64,000 nucleotides of DNA from assembly GCA_027943335.1 (NCBI GenBank), contig BSBK01001873.1:1-64000 (forward strand), in the 5' to 3' direction. Every line of letters starts with the position of its first letter. Position 1 is the first letter of the stretch. Source of the DNA: Chamaecyparis obtusa. Taxonomy: Eukaryota > Streptophyta > Pinopsida > Cupressales > Cupressaceae. The position numbers were made by a program, and so were the translations under genes. Shown here piece after piece: positions 1-11,703 of the stretch. A model generated the notes under the pieces. It searched no databases. It had not been told where the DNA came from and was given only the letters and a program-made list of their open reading frames with translations.

Positions 1-483
1 ATTGTTAGAAACATACATTCATATAAATGAAAATGTAAGTGCATGTAAACTAAACAATAAATCATCCATGAAAATTCATACTCATGACATAGATATTTTA
101 ATTACACAGAGACCCTTGTAAGAAGGTAAAAACTGCGAAGAGATTCTTTCCATCATCTGATGCTGGTTGGTTACTGGAGACTACCCAATAGATGAGGCAT
201 TTGAAACCAGGACAGATGCTCGAGATGGAACAACATGTAGTACTATATTGTAGGCCAGTGAGGTGAGAGGGGAGGGGTGAATCAGTACCCTCAAAAACTT
301 CTAAGACTAAATCTTTGCAATAGTAGATCTCAATTAACCAACTGATTCCATTGTTAGAAAGATACATTCATATAACTGAAAATGTAAGTGCTTGTAAACT
401 AAACAATAAATCATCCATGAAAATTCATACTCATGACACAGATATTTTGGTTACGCAGAGACCCTTGTAAGAAGGTAAAAACT
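1..483. repeat. Partial tandem duplication, about 349-bp period
   Basis: The segment beginning ATTGTTAGAAA at position 1 recurs at position 350 and stays nearly identical for about 134 bases, up to the shared AGAAGGTAAAAACT. The first unit is 349 bp and the second is partial. The weak minus-strand reading frame inside (98-367) has no recognisable features and I do not call it a gene. The left edge is cut by the window. Confidence 0.75.
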
Positions 484-1165
484 ATGGTGGGGATGACACC
501 CACAAATCTTCACTACTACAACAATAAAGTATGTCGGTTAAGGCTATAATTTATGATCACTTTTGATGATCTTACCCTGTTAGGAGTAACAAAAGATCGA
601 CTAGATCTACCTGGTTAAATATTTTCACAACACAATGTATGTGTGTACTCGGTTAAGAGATTTACATAAGAACAGTTAAGTTCACTCTATTAAGAGATTT
701 GATTCTTCTACAATGGTTAAATTGATAACAGTAAAAGTATTTGTAAATAACAACTCAATCTTGTCTGATTCAGATATGTGAAATATCAAGTAAATATCAC
801 CTCAGTGTGATGTATATGTCCTTCTGTTCTTCTCAGTAGCCTTGTATGTGTTCTAATAAACTGATTCTTTCCTTTCATAAACCTTCTGTCATAAAACCCT
901 TTGTCTGATCTCTTGATGTCCTTAGTGCGGCTACTCCTTCATGATACATGATCACTAGCTAGGTACTCGGTAATTTCCTAATGCTCGGTGAGTGTGCTCG
1001 GTCAAACCTGTATTCAATTAACTTGAAGTTTTGCCTTGTCTTTTCTCGGTGTGTAGGCTTTGTATACTTGACCAATTGTCTTGTTTGTCTCCTTTACTAA
1101 CCTTTACCGACTGAATAAGTGATTGATACTAATGACAATCCATTAATGCTTAAAATAGAGATAAC
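484..1165. other. Non-genic stretch rich in CTCGGT motifs
   Basis: No coding frame is visible. The hexamer CTCGGT recurs at about 650, 965, 982, 997 and 1047. Its complement ACCGAG is likewise clustered at about 44650-44790 inside repeat R2, so this stretch may be a diverged relative of R2 or of its LTR. The two regions cannot be aligned by eye over any length. Confidence 0.3.
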
Positions 1166-1169
1166 AAAT

Positions 1170-1193
1170 ACACACACACACACACACACACAA
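1170..1193. repeat. (CA)n microsatellite
   Basis: Twelve AC/CA dinucleotides in a row, followed by an AT-rich stretch to about 1265. From 1265 to about 1880 I see nothing recognisable. Confidence 0.9.
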
Positions 1194-1884
1194 TTTATAT
1201 ATATCTGATATCTACATAGATATACACATGTATAAATATATATTAATTTCTATATATATATTTGGCAACTTTTATTATTTTGTCACATCTAAAAAAGAAA
1301 GAGTACAAATGATTGCCATGCTAAACTATAAAGTCTCTATTGTCTTCTCGAGTTGCTTGTGAATAATCCATAGCCGGTAAATACTAATGGTAAGCTAGAA
1401 AAGACTACTCCGGTATTACTTAAAAACAACCATAACCAATCTATACATGAGACAATATGCCAGTTTAAATAAAAGAGACTCATACAAAATATAAACCCTA
1501 CCTTTTATGCCATGTATTTAGACATACAAAAAAATATCCGAACGAGAGTATTTATCACATCCTAGAAGTGAGGATATAGAAGTTCTATCAGAAACTATAC
1601 CAAGAACCAAAAAACTAGAAAATATTTATAATGTAGCTCAAAATAGAGTATTTGACCCTATTTATTCCTTATCGGACTATGGAAGACCACCTCCTCCTCA
1701 TCCTCTGATGAGTCTAGTAGAGTTGCATCCATATTGCACTTACCATTCACAACCTTGAACCCTTAGTATTACTCCTAATTATTGCTAGAGGGAAAAGTCA
1801 TAAATCCTCCAGTGTCATATTCCAAAGTCGGTTTCAATTCCTTAACCTACTTCACAGCCTCACAATGCCTCACTCTGAGCCATT

Positions 1885-2385
1885 TTAGGAGAAAAACCGT
1901 ATTTCTTTTAATAACATTCTGACGATTATCAATATCTTCCTATCCTTGAAGATAAGGATAGGAATTCTTATGCAATTAATTTTATTCGTCAGTGAACCCA
2001 TTGGGTGCTCCATATACTCATTTGGGTATGGAATAATTAACTCACCATTAACACTATTAACATCCAATAAAAGACCACTACGGTACTTTTCATCAAAGAT
2101 TTCCAAAAACAAAGAAATTACCTCTTCTTTCGGCACCTTGACAGTGAGGAGAATTGCAACAAAGGTACCAACTATGTCATAGTTAGCTCTATACACATAT
2201 TCATAATTAAAATATTCCTCACCCATAATCTTTTCTACTTCCCTCCTCCCTAAATCGTATGTATTGATTAACTTGTCCCATCTTTTTTATTTTATTGATC
2301 CTCTGAAAGCCATCAATATGTTCTCAGCTAAGCATATGAGCTTGATATTCGTCTCCATTTCCCTTTCTGTAGATAGCCTTCTACA
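1885..2385 (-). pseudogene. Unrecognised decayed coding frame
   Basis: A minus-strand frame reads about 113 residues without a stop (2226 down to 1885). It extends upstream in the same frame through WDKLINTY and LICLAENILMAF, with one stop codon at about 2290. The peptide is mixed-composition and protein-like (for example VPKEEVISLFLEIFDEKY) rather than low complexity, which argues for a former exon. I recognise no domain. It lies about 0.9 kb downstream (in minus orientation) of another unrecognised frame at 3285-3575, and both could come from one decayed element. Chance open frame in AT-rich DNA remains possible. Confidence 0.3.
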
Positions 2386-2795
2386 AATGAAGAAGTGAAG
2401 CAAATGCAAGTTATGTCAATACTCAATGATAAAACCCTTAAAAAAGCACATCGTTAGCTGTTGTTACATCCAATATTAATGATAGACAAGACATGCTCAT
2501 TAATATTTGCGGTATGTGTCAGAGGAGGTTAGATTCATGTAATGATATGCTAATTTAGCAATAATATCTATTTCAAATCTTGCCTATGGGTACAAGCTAG
2601 AGTTGATATAAACGCAAAGAAGGAAATAAGTATTATTCTTATCGAATAACCTAATAAAATGATTCAAATTGACCCAGACAAATTAAAATATAAGCCTAAG
2701 ATATACATAAATGATAATTGACCCAAATTCATTTGGAATTGAATATGTCTTTATACTCCATAAAATACACCTGTAATTAGATTATATAATCTTGA

Positions 2796-2801
<6 letters not shown>

Positions 2802-2889
<88 letters not shown>
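2802..2889. repeat. (TA)n microsatellite
   Basis: About 44 uninterrupted AT dinucleotides. The surrounding 2400-3280 is AT-rich with no recognisable gene. Confidence 0.95.
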
Positions 2890-2893
<4 letters not shown>

Positions 2894-3284
2894 TATCTAT
2901 ATAAGATATGATCTATGTAGTCCACAATTATATATATAAATAAAATAATATATGTACAAATAAGATTAATCTATTCTAAAATAACCAGCCTTTATCAAAT
3001 TTATTCTAAATAATCACAAAAAATAGATAGTTAATCATTAAAAAAGTTAAACTAGATATCCTTTATTGCAAGTGATCTAACATGCGATTATAACAAATTC
3101 TTAGAACAAGATGAATCTACCAAGCTCTTCTCCTCCTAATCCACTCTAAGGCCTATATCATCTTCCATGATAAATCACTCTACCCGGTTAGGACAAAGCG
3201 GAGTACTCAAGTGTGTAAAGAATAGAATAAAATTATAATTTCTTCTTATAGTTGGGGTTTCTGTAATATATCTATCCCAATCCT

Positions 3285-3575
3285 CTACCTCAAGAATTGG
3301 AAAGGTTGGAACAACTCTTTGATGATGGAGAAGCGGTTATAATGCTTGGGCTTAGGAATGGTCAAATCTGCTCTGATACGTCCCAAGGCTTTATCCAAGT
3401 TCTTTAAAAATTTCTTCTTGAAAAGCCTTCTGCACAGTCTTCTTATTGCATGAATATCTGGATCTACTTGTATAGAAGAGGCGACGAACATGGCTGGAAT
3501 GTTAGAGTTAACCCGATACTTATTATTGTTTTCTCTAAATTCACTACCAAGGATTTTGAAAACTGTTCTAACCAC
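3285..3575 (-). pseudogene. Unrecognised 96-residue basic reading frame
   Basis: The minus-strand frame encodes a basic peptide with RRLCRRLFKKKFLKNLDKAL near its middle. Its composition is balanced and not repeat-derived. I cannot assign a family. It may be a fragment of the same unknown element as 1885-2385, or a chance frame. There is no visible partner gene and no promoter evidence. Confidence 0.25.
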
Positions 3576-3989
3576 AATATCATATGTAATTAGAACTATC
3601 TACTTAAGTCTTCTCATAGTTATTTCTCCATCAAAGGAAACTTGATATTTTGAACTTCTAAGCTTAATTGGAGTTTCCATGGTCGTCCCTATGCAAACTA
3701 ATAGGAACTTGGTTAACTCATGATCTATGCCTACCATCAATAGGAATATATAGCTTTCTAACAATATTGGAAGAATGTAAAACTAATGGAATTGAAAATG
3801 ACACCTTTTAGCACGCTTGCATTTTTATATTCTTGTCATTTGTTGCCTCGATGGATAAAACCAAAATATATCATTATCTTACCTATATATCTATTAGATC
3901 CTATAATTAATAGTTTTAAAGAAGCTAAGAAACAAAAGGAAAATAAAAAAGTTTTAAAATAATACTATTAGGAAAACCTACACTCTAAA

Positions 3990-4602
3990 TTAGAAACCAC
4001 AAACTGCACTCTCTACCTCATAAATAATGATCTTTTCAAAACTTCTTGCAGCTCCTTTGTTTGCTAAAGAATTTTCAAATTGATTACCCTCCCTATATAT
4101 ATGATTCACTGTATAATGGTTAAAGAAGGATAAAAGATTCATAATTCTTTTTATAAGTCCATTCAAACTCCAGTTTTAAGCTTTGCAAGCTCTAAGGGAA
4201 TTAATTATTAAGGAAGAATCTCCTTCTATCTCAATCTTATCTATTTTCAGTTTCTTACATAGCAATAATCCTTCTATGAGTGCATTGCATTCTGCTACAT
4301 TATTCTATTCATAGGGGTAAAGCTTTATGTGCTATAAGCTTACCAGACCAATCATGAATACAAAAACCAATTCCAATAATTCCTAGGTTACCTTTAGAAG
4401 CCCTGTCAAAATTAAGTTTATACCAGCCTTCATGTGGTAGGTTCCATACACATTTGTGTCTAAGTTCTGCTTTTTCTAATCCTGATTGGCCCACAAAGGA
4501 GGGAATTTTCAAACAATACCATTGTTTCCTAATTTTTTCATCCACACAAGTAAATTTTAAATCTTTCCCCCCATTCATGTTATGACTATTGACTACTTCC
4601 AC
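3990..4602 (-). pseudogene. LINE ORF2 RNase H domain
   Basis: The minus-strand frame shows the RNase H opening WYKLNFDRASKGNLG, where the family usually has KxNxDGAxxGNPG, so the first catalytic Asp lies in a changed context. After a frame break near 4310 it continues with ECNALIEGL (catalytic Glu position), then IEIEGDSSLIINSL (the next Asp), and ends in REGNQFENSLANKGA with a stop at 3992-3990. One in-frame stop lies near 4180. The domain removes RNA from the RNA-DNA hybrid during retrotransposition. Here it is non-functional. Confidence 0.8.
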
Positions 4603-4639
4603 TATACATGCTTCTATTTTGTTTAAGAATTGATCCCAT

Positions 4640-5216
4640 CCTAATTTCTTATCTTTAAAAATTCATCTATTTCTCTCCTTCCAAATTTCCCACATAACAA
4701 TCAAAGGAGAAATAATCCATATCTTATCATACATACCATTGCCCAACTTCCGAGGTGAGCTTCTAAGGAAATCCATTAAGTTGTTTGGGAAGGCAGTTAT
4801 CCAATTTAATTTCTAAGCCAACCAAGTCCAACACTTATAAGTAAAATCATAGTTCAAAAATAAGTTATCAACAGATTCAGATTCTCTTTCACATAAAAAC
4901 ATCTAGAAGGACCTAGATAACCTATCTTAGAGAACCATTTTGAGGTTAAAACTCTTTTCTGCACTACTTCCCAAGTAAACAACCTTGCTTTAAGCAGGCC
5001 ATTTTTATTCCAGCATAAGTCAATTGGCAAATTTGTACTCTATTGTCTACTATTGGTTAGTGTTTCATACCCCGACTTAGTGTTGTACTCCCTATTATTG
5101 GATTTGGCCTAGATCACTCTATCGACATCATTAGATGGGTTAATATGTCTATCTCTTAATATTCCTTCAATTTTGTCGATTAATGCCTTTGCTTATCCCA
5201 AATCTTTAAAAGATTT
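4640..5216 (-). pseudogene. LINE ORF2 reverse-transcriptase zinc-binding (zf-RVT) region
   Basis: Conceptual reading of the minus strand at about 5000-4860 gives KARLFTWEVVQKRVLTSKW, then GYLGPSRCFYVKENLNLL. This matches the plant zf-RVT pattern, which normally has a paired Cys-x-x-Cys and an EsxxHLF segment. The second Cys and the His/Cys pair are not conserved here, and stops interrupt the frame. It connects the RT part (from 5217 upward) with RNase H (below 4602). Confidence 0.6.
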
Positions 5217-7137
5217 CTAGTGCCACCCTAGAGCAGGATTGTTATCCAAGAATTCTATATAATCTTTGGCATATACACCCCTAAGGTTTTTTATTAGATT
5301 TATGGCTGAATTATCAGTTATGAAAGAGTTGAGGGGCGGAAAGGCCCTCCAAGAATCTTCCCAGAAGAGATCTTGACTGCCACCTCCTATATCCCAAGTT
5401 AAATTATCTATAATGACTTTCCTACATTCTAAGATGAAGTTCCAAATCCTATAGCCATTTAGAGGCAATTTGTGTCTAAATATGCTCATGGGATCCCTCC
5501 CATCTAGATATTTGTACCTAAGAATTTTGACCCATTTAGCTTTAGGGCCTTTATATATTTGCCAGACCAATTTAGCACCCATGGCCAAGTTCAATTGTTT
5601 AATGTCCTTTATATTTAATCCACCTTGCTCCTTAGATTTACATATTTTATCCCAAGTAATCAAAGCTAATCTTTTATATCATCTGATCCCTGCCAAAAAA
5701 AAGTTCTTAATTTCTTATTTATTTATGTCTCTATACTTCTAGGTAAGCTAAGGCACAACATTTGGTAAATTGGGATGGCAGATAAGACATATTTGATCAT
5801 CATTTATTTACCCGCATTTGTTAACCATTTCCCTTTCCATGACTCAGCCTTGTTATTGATATTCTTAATAACTCTATCCCACATATTAGTTGATCTAATG
5901 TCTTTATCTAGAGGAAGGCCTAGATATTTACATGGTAATTCTCTAATATTAAATTCTAGGCTTCTACATAGATCCTTTTGTAACCATATTGGTTTATTAA
6001 GAAAGAAAATCTCAGATTTTTCCTTATTAATTTGTTGTCCCGAGGCTTTAGAATATAAGTCCAAGATGCTCTTAATTGATTTAGTTTCTTTCATATTTTC
6101 CATACCAAAGAGAAGGTTATCATCTACAAATTGTTGATGGGTACATGGATCTAATTCATCGATAATTTTAATGCCTGAAATAACATTGTCTCTTCTAGCC
6201 TCAAAGAGAGAACAACCTAAATCATTTGCCATAATGATAAAGAAAAAAAGAGAGAGGGGGTCCCCTTGCCTTAAACCTTGAGTGATATTAAAGAAGCCCA
6301 TCAGATTTCCATTAACCATGACATACATTTTTGGTCCAAAAATACATTCAAAGATTAAGTTAATCCATTGTTTGGAAAAACCAAATGATTCTAGAAACTT
6401 ACATAAAAATCTCCAATCAACTTTATCATATTCTTTTTTAATATCTAATTTAATAAGAATACTAGGAGAATGGTTATGTTGGATCGAATGAATGAATTAT
6501 TGGGCTATAATTACCCCATCCAAGATGGATCTACTTGGAACAAAGTCTATTTGTTCTCCTGAGATGAGATCTGGGAGGATCCTTTTTAACCTATTGGCTA
6601 GAGTCTTTGTGAGAAGCTTATACAAAGTATTGCATAGAGATATAGGTCTATAATCATCATAGCCCATGAGGTTTGAATTTTTAGGAATTAATGCAATAAA
6701 TGTATTGTTAATTTCTTGAAGGATCCTCCCAGAATTCCTCATTCCTTCTAAAGCTGATACAACTTCATCACCTATAAAATACTAGCATTGTTGATAAAAG
6801 AAAATAGGAAACCCATCTAGACCAGGAGATTTGTTTGGGTGCATACTATTTAAGGCGATCTCAACTTCTTCTTTAATGAATTTTGCATTGAGCATTTTAT
6901 TTTGTTCTAGCGAAACAATATGAGGAATGTTGGAAAGAAATCTACTTTGGGAAAATCTATCTGATCCTTCTAGGTTGTTCAGAATACCTTCAAAATGCCT
7001 AACAAATTTTGAAGCTATATTTTTTGGGTCTTCAATTGAAGTACCATCAACTTTCTTAATGCAAGTGATCCTGTTAAAGTTTTGTTTTTCCTTAGGGCTA
7101 TTATGATTTTTTTTTTATGTTTTGATCCCCTTCTTTA
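5217..7137 (-). pseudogene. LINE ORF2 reverse transcriptase, 3' part of the split ORF
   Basis: The minus-strand frame segments, in order, are: linker with HPNKSPGLDGFPIFFYQQC (about 6840-6780), INNTFIALIPKN and DYRPISLCNTLYKLLTKTLA (RT fingers, 6742-6497), LRQGDPLSLFFFIIM and HQQFVDDNLLFG (palm, about 6260-6110), CKYLGLPLDKD (about 5940-5910), and WDKICKSKEQGGLNIKDI (5663-5600). These are diagnostic of plant L1-clade RT. The active-site motif is FVDD where FADD or YADD is usual. Frame breaks occur near 5660-5800 and 6330-6490. At 7137 the frame is cut by the LTR insertion and resumes at 10628. Confidence 0.9.
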
Positions 7138-8012
7138 TGTTGAAATTGATAGCATTGTTCAGATAATTCACTTATAATTATATTTGTATATATCTATATA
7201 TATAGAAAATTATATATATATTAATAAATATCTAATTATAATTACATATACATTAATGTATTAATATATATATATATAATTATAACTACATATATATTAA
7301 TATATATACTAACAAGCTAAGTTTTGTAATATTATATAATGTTAATCGATATCACTGAATAGTGATTGCATTATTATATGACCGGAGATACCCGATAGTT
7401 ATCGAGTCTAATGTCTTGACTAATTACCGATAACTATCGGTATTAATTATTCACTGCAGAACACACACAGTGCGTATTAATATTAAACTCTTTGTTATTA
7501 TATATTGAGCATAACACAATGCATATTATGTTAAACGACAGTGTTAATGATAATGGTAGTTTTGATGAGTTGTGACTCATTCATGAGTCGCGCCTCATCA
7601 AATCAGGACTGTACAAAATATATATATATGCAATGAGATGGTTATACTTAGATACACAGTGAATATACTCGGCAGTGCAAGTTTCGATCAACAATATATA
7701 TTCAGTGACATCTCATTCAATGAGATACGGTGAACAAACAATTATATACACAGTAGTAGATTGATAATTCATGTTGATATTGAATATCGATAGTTGCCCA
7801 TCAATATATACATACAACAATATTTCTCAGCACTCTTAGATTGATACTTGCACATCAACGATACATGAGAAGCATATATATCAATAATACTTGAAGTATA
7901 CATCAACAATACTTGGAGAACTTAAATCAAACAGTATTTGTAAAAGAAAACACCAACAATATTCATGATATATAAATTTCCTATAACATAAAAATCTGAT
8001 CAAAACTTAACA
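7138..8012 (+). repeat. 5' LTR of the Copia-like element
   Basis: 875 bp, TG...CA ends. It differs from the 3' LTR by scattered substitutions and a shorter AT run near 7270. It includes the inverted segment TGACTCATTCATGAGTC near 7576. Confidence 0.92.
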
Positions 8013-8030
8013 TGGTATTAGAGCCAGGTT
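8013..8030 (+). other. Primer-binding site, tRNA-Met type
   Basis: TGGTATTAGAGCCAGGTT directly abuts the 5' LTR. It matches the initiator-tRNA-Met complement common in plant Copia elements (TGGTATCAGAGCC) with one C-to-T change. Confidence 0.85.
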
Positions 8031-8298
8031 CCTTCGTTGAAGCCTAACCGCTTGAAGGAAGTTCCGATTAGATTGAAGGAAGATCAAGATCAGATTTTTG
8101 GAAATCTCAGAATGGCAAATGGAATTCAAGATACCTTATGATTGAGAGGGATTTCACTGATAAAAGATAAGAACACTCCTAAGGTAAACTTGTAATGATT
8201 ATTGATTATTATGTTTATGTTATTTTATATTTATATGGGCCCTGTGTAAATCATAAGGAAGTGACGACTTCCAAATGATTATCACTTGAATTTGTTAA

Positions 8299-9164
8299 GG
8301 GCCCGTTTGGGCCACGGCATATCGGCCGCTATTCCCGAATTACGGATTCCGAATTTGAAATCCATTGTTTGTGGTCGACATGCACAGATGGAATTGGAAT
8401 TTTGGTATGCCAATTTTGCCAAAAAAATGGGCATACCATCTTCCACTTGAAAAGGTGGAATTGGAATATCGGGCTCGCATGCCTGTTTCGAATTCCAGTT
8501 TAATTTGAGTGTCGGGTCCACTCCGCGTGCAAAATAGGTTTTTTGTGTCCGCATTTTCCTTTTCAGTGGCCGCCTTGCTGCCCTTGTTGCAGCTTGCTAC
8601 CATTTTCGCAGCTTTTTCGGCACTTTGTGCCACCTAGCATCATGTGCGTCCTCCTCCTAAACATGATTTAAAATTTTTTGGAAGATCCCGAAATGGATTG
8701 TGAGGCCTGGCAATGTGTGCGCCCGCCTGGCACCATGTGCAGTTTTAAAAAATCATGTTTTCCTCCTTGGATCCCCACTCCCGCATGCCACTTTGTCTTC
8801 GGCCTGTGACGGCCCGGGCTCTGCATCCTCCGTGCCGCAGTTGCGGACCTTATGCGCCCCTTTGGTCGCCGCCTTTCTGCCTTTGCAGGACGCCGCTGTT
8901 TGCGTTTTCCATTTCGGATCCGCCTTCCGTGCCTGGTTCAATGATTTTCATCTCCTTGGCGGTTTCCGGTTTCGCTTGCTGGTTCCAGTTTTTTTTTCCT
9001 CTTTGGTGGTTTTAGCTTCTGAATTCCTAGTTGTCTTTTGGGTGAACCAAACAGGTCATCCCATATTTCAAAAATCATTTTCAGAATTTGTATCTTCCAG
9101 AATTTTGAGATCTTCTAGAATTGACTATATCTGGCATTTGGTATGCCGTGGTCCAAATGGGCCC
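8299..9164. mobile_element. PIF/Harbinger-like (Tourist-type) non-autonomous DNA transposon
   Basis: The left end GGGCCCGTTTGGGCCACGGC and the reverse complement of the right end, GGGCCCATTTGGACCACGGC, match at 18 of 20 bases. The inverted match continues for about three more bases. A TAA trinucleotide flanks both ends (8296-8298 and 9165-9167), the 3-bp duplication expected of PIF/Harbinger elements, and GGGCCCGTTTG is a typical Tourist-like terminus. It is 866 bp and unusually GC-rich from about 8560 to 8960 compared with the whole window. No transposase is encoded. The open frames inside lack any recognisable domain. Confidence 0.85.
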
Positions 9165-9240
9165 TAAAGTTATTGGAAGGTGACGATCTTGCAATAACTT
9201 TTCTATTGTGATAGATATTTTTGTGATAACATATCTTACT

Positions 9241-9672
9241 TGTGGATAGAATCACCGATGGAGGCAATCCACACAGGAGCTTGTGGATCGAATCGCTGAT
9301 GGAGGCAATCCACACTCAAGTTCATGAGTTTGTGGATAGAATCGCCGAAGGAGGCAATCCACACTCAAGTTCATGAGTTTGTGGATAGAATCATCGATGG
9401 AGGCAATCCACAAAGGAGCTTGTGGATAGAATCACCGATAGAGGCAATCCACACCTTAGCTCACGAGTTTGTGGATAGAATTGCCGATGGAGGCAATCCA
9501 CACAGGAGCTTGTGGATAGAATCACTTATGGAGGCAATCCACCTAGGAACTGTGGATAGAATCGCCGATGGAGGCAATCCACACAGGAGCTTGTGGATAG
9601 AATGGCCGATGGAGGCAATCCACTTGGGAATTGTGGATAGAATCACTGAAAGAGGCAATCCACCTGGGAACT
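9241..9672. repeat. Hairpin minisatellite, 10 copies
   Basis: Ten units start TGTGGAT at 9241, 9282, 9331, 9380, 9421, 9470, 9511, 9551, 9592 and 9632 (spacing 40-49 bp). Each has the form TGTGGAT-agaatc-N-gaggca-ATCCAC(A), so every unit carries its own 6-7-bp inverted repeat. Spacers between units vary and include (C)ACAGGAGCT and TCATGAGTT. The array sits just before the purine tract of the LTR element. Confidence 0.9.
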
Positions 9673-9724
9673 AACTTTCACAATTTATGAACTTATTGTG
9701 ATTTACATTATTATCTTCCCTAGC

Positions 9725-9734
9725 TAAGAGGGGG
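9725..9734 (+). other. Polypurine tract of the Copia-like element
   Basis: AAGAGGGGG lies directly before the TGTTGAAATT start of the 3' LTR, the expected plus-strand priming site. Confidence 0.8.
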
Positions 9735-9855
9735 TGTTGAAATTGATAGCATTGTTCAGATAATTCACTTATAATTATATTTTTATATATCTATATATAT
9801 AGAAAATTATATATATATTAATATATATCTAATTATAATTACATATACATTAATG

Positions 9856-9897
<42 letters not shown>

Positions 9898-10627
9898 TAA
9901 CTACACATATATTAATATATATACTAACAAGTTAAGTTTTGTAATATTATATAATGTTAATCGATATCACTAAATAGTGATCGCATTATTATATGACTGG
10001 AGATACCCGATAGTTATCGGGTCTAATGTCTTGACTAATTATTGATAACTATCGATATTAATTATTCACTGCAGAACGCACACAGTGCGTATTAATATTA
10101 AACTATTTGTTATTATATATTGAGCATAACATAGTGCGTATTATGTTAAACGACAATGTTAATGATAACTGTGGTTTTGATGAGTCATGACTCATTCATG
10201 AGTCGTGCCTCATCAAATCAGGACTATACAAAATATATATATATGCAATGAGATGGTTATACTTAGATACATAGCGAATATACTCAGTAGTGCAAGTTTT
10301 GATTAACAATATATATTCAGTGACATCTCATTCAATGAGATATGATGAACAGACAATTATATACGCAACAGTAGATTGATAATTCATGTCGATATTGAAT
10401 ATTGATAGTTGCCCATCAATATATACATACAACAATATTGCTCAACACTCTTAGATTGATACTTGCACATCAGCGATACATGAGAAGCATATATATCAGT
10501 AATACTTGAAGTATACATCAACAATACTTGGAGAACTTATATCAAACAATATTTGTAAAAGAAAACACCAACAATATTCATGATATATAAATTTCCTATA
10601 ACATAAAAATCTGATCAAAACTTAACA
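9735..10627 (+). repeat. 3' LTR of the Copia-like element
   Basis: 893 bp, the same termini as the 5' LTR. It is longer mainly through an expanded (TA)n run at about 9860-9892. Confidence 0.92.
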
Positions 10628-11703
10628 CTTCTAACCAAACTTCTCAAGATCTTTGTCTCTAGTAAGTCTCTTCTTTTGATAGGATATCCTCATTATTTTT
10701 CAAGAGGCATTTCTCTTTTGTATATGTGTTTAAATTCATACCTTCCTTAATAATTTCTTCATTAAGGTTACCTAATTCTTGTTCTAAAACTCTTTTAGAA
10801 TAAAAAATATTACTAAAATATTCTAGATTCCATTCAATTAAGCGTTGTTTAATATGTTTTAGTTTAGCATTTAATATAAAGGGTTTTGAGCCTTTGAAGT
10901 TTCTTTCATTCCACCATTCCTCTAATCTTAAGAGGCAATTTTCATCTTTCAGCCACATCTTTTCAAATTTAAAAAGATTCTTTTTAGGCATATGATTTTA
11001 TTCTAAGCTTAGGCTAATTGAGAAATGATCAGATCTTAAATTTTCCATAATACTCGACTTGAGAGTGAGACGAAAACATGATAAGTCACCTATATAGAAT
11101 AAACTATCTAATTTTTCAATTATTTATTCTATATCAAATCTTTTATTAGACCAAGTGAAAGTACCATTATCCAAGGGAATATCCATACCCCTTAAATTCT
11201 GAATCCACTTTCTAAATTCAACCATAGTTTGAGTTGTCTTTTTAGAACCTCCTATTTTCTCCTTGATGTCAATGATAGCATTAAAGTCTCCTCCCAATAA
11301 AATATCTACATTTGAAAGATCCTTAATACAGGAATTAATTTCCTTCCAAATAATCCTTTTTTCATGAAGAAATTTTGGCCCATAGCTATTGATGATTATA
11401 AATTCTAAATTACTCCTAAATATTTTAACCCTAACCACAATCCAATGAGACTTGCACTCAATAAAGTCCAAGGATATAAATCTTGGATTCCATATAACAA
11501 CAAGACCTCCTGAAGCTCCTATTGAATCTACACCTTTCACTTCCCACATACCTAATTTTTTTAAGGCATTCATATCCTACATGATCTAATTTAGTTTCAT
11601 GAATTAAGAAGAGTTGCGCCTCAAAAGTGGATAAACTCCTTTTAAAGAGGTGTTGTTTGTTAGGGGCATTTAGTCCCCTAACATTCCATGAAATTATTTT
11701 CAT
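10628..11703 (-). pseudogene. LINE ORF2 AP-endonuclease, 5' part of the split ORF
   Basis: ORF2 begins at 11703 with MKIISWNVRGLNAPNKQ, the classic start of plant L1 endonucleases. LIHETKLDH follows (the metal-binding Glu lies in the usual ExKL position). After a frameshift near 11500-11570 the frame continues with GASGGLVVIWNP, ILLGGDFNAI (the catalytic GDFN motif) and NGTFTWSNKR (11573-11124). The linker to RT follows at 10991-10659 (for example RLEEWWNERNFKGSKPFIL). The protein would nick target DNA for target-primed reverse transcription. It is broken by frameshifts and by the LTR insertion at 10627. Confidence 0.9.

Larger units (their letters stand above)
7138..10627 (+). mobile_element. 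Non-autonomous Copia-like LTR element inserted in the LINE
   Basis: Two direct repeats (7138-8012 and 9735-10627) start TGTTGAAATTG and end CTTAACA. The 5' copy is followed at once by a tRNA-Met-type primer site, and the 3' copy is preceded by a purine tract. The LINE frame continues on both sides, which proves an insertion. The internal region (8013-9734) has no gag or pol. It holds a nested DNA transposon (8299-9164) and a hairpin minisatellite, leaving about 0.86 kb of native interior, so it is a TRIM/LARD-like derivative moved by proteins in trans. The flanking 5-mers CTTTA and CTTCT match only at three of five positions. Confidence 0.9.

Noticed and set aside
8700..9167. 155-codon plus-strand frame in the GC-rich Harbinger-like interior
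   Set aside because: No recognisable motif. Overlapping open frames occur on both strands, as expected from high GC content.
9241..9672. Repeat-spacer array resembling a CRISPR
   Set aside because: Repeats are divergent, spacers are short and shared between units, the context is a plant LTR element and there are no cas genes.
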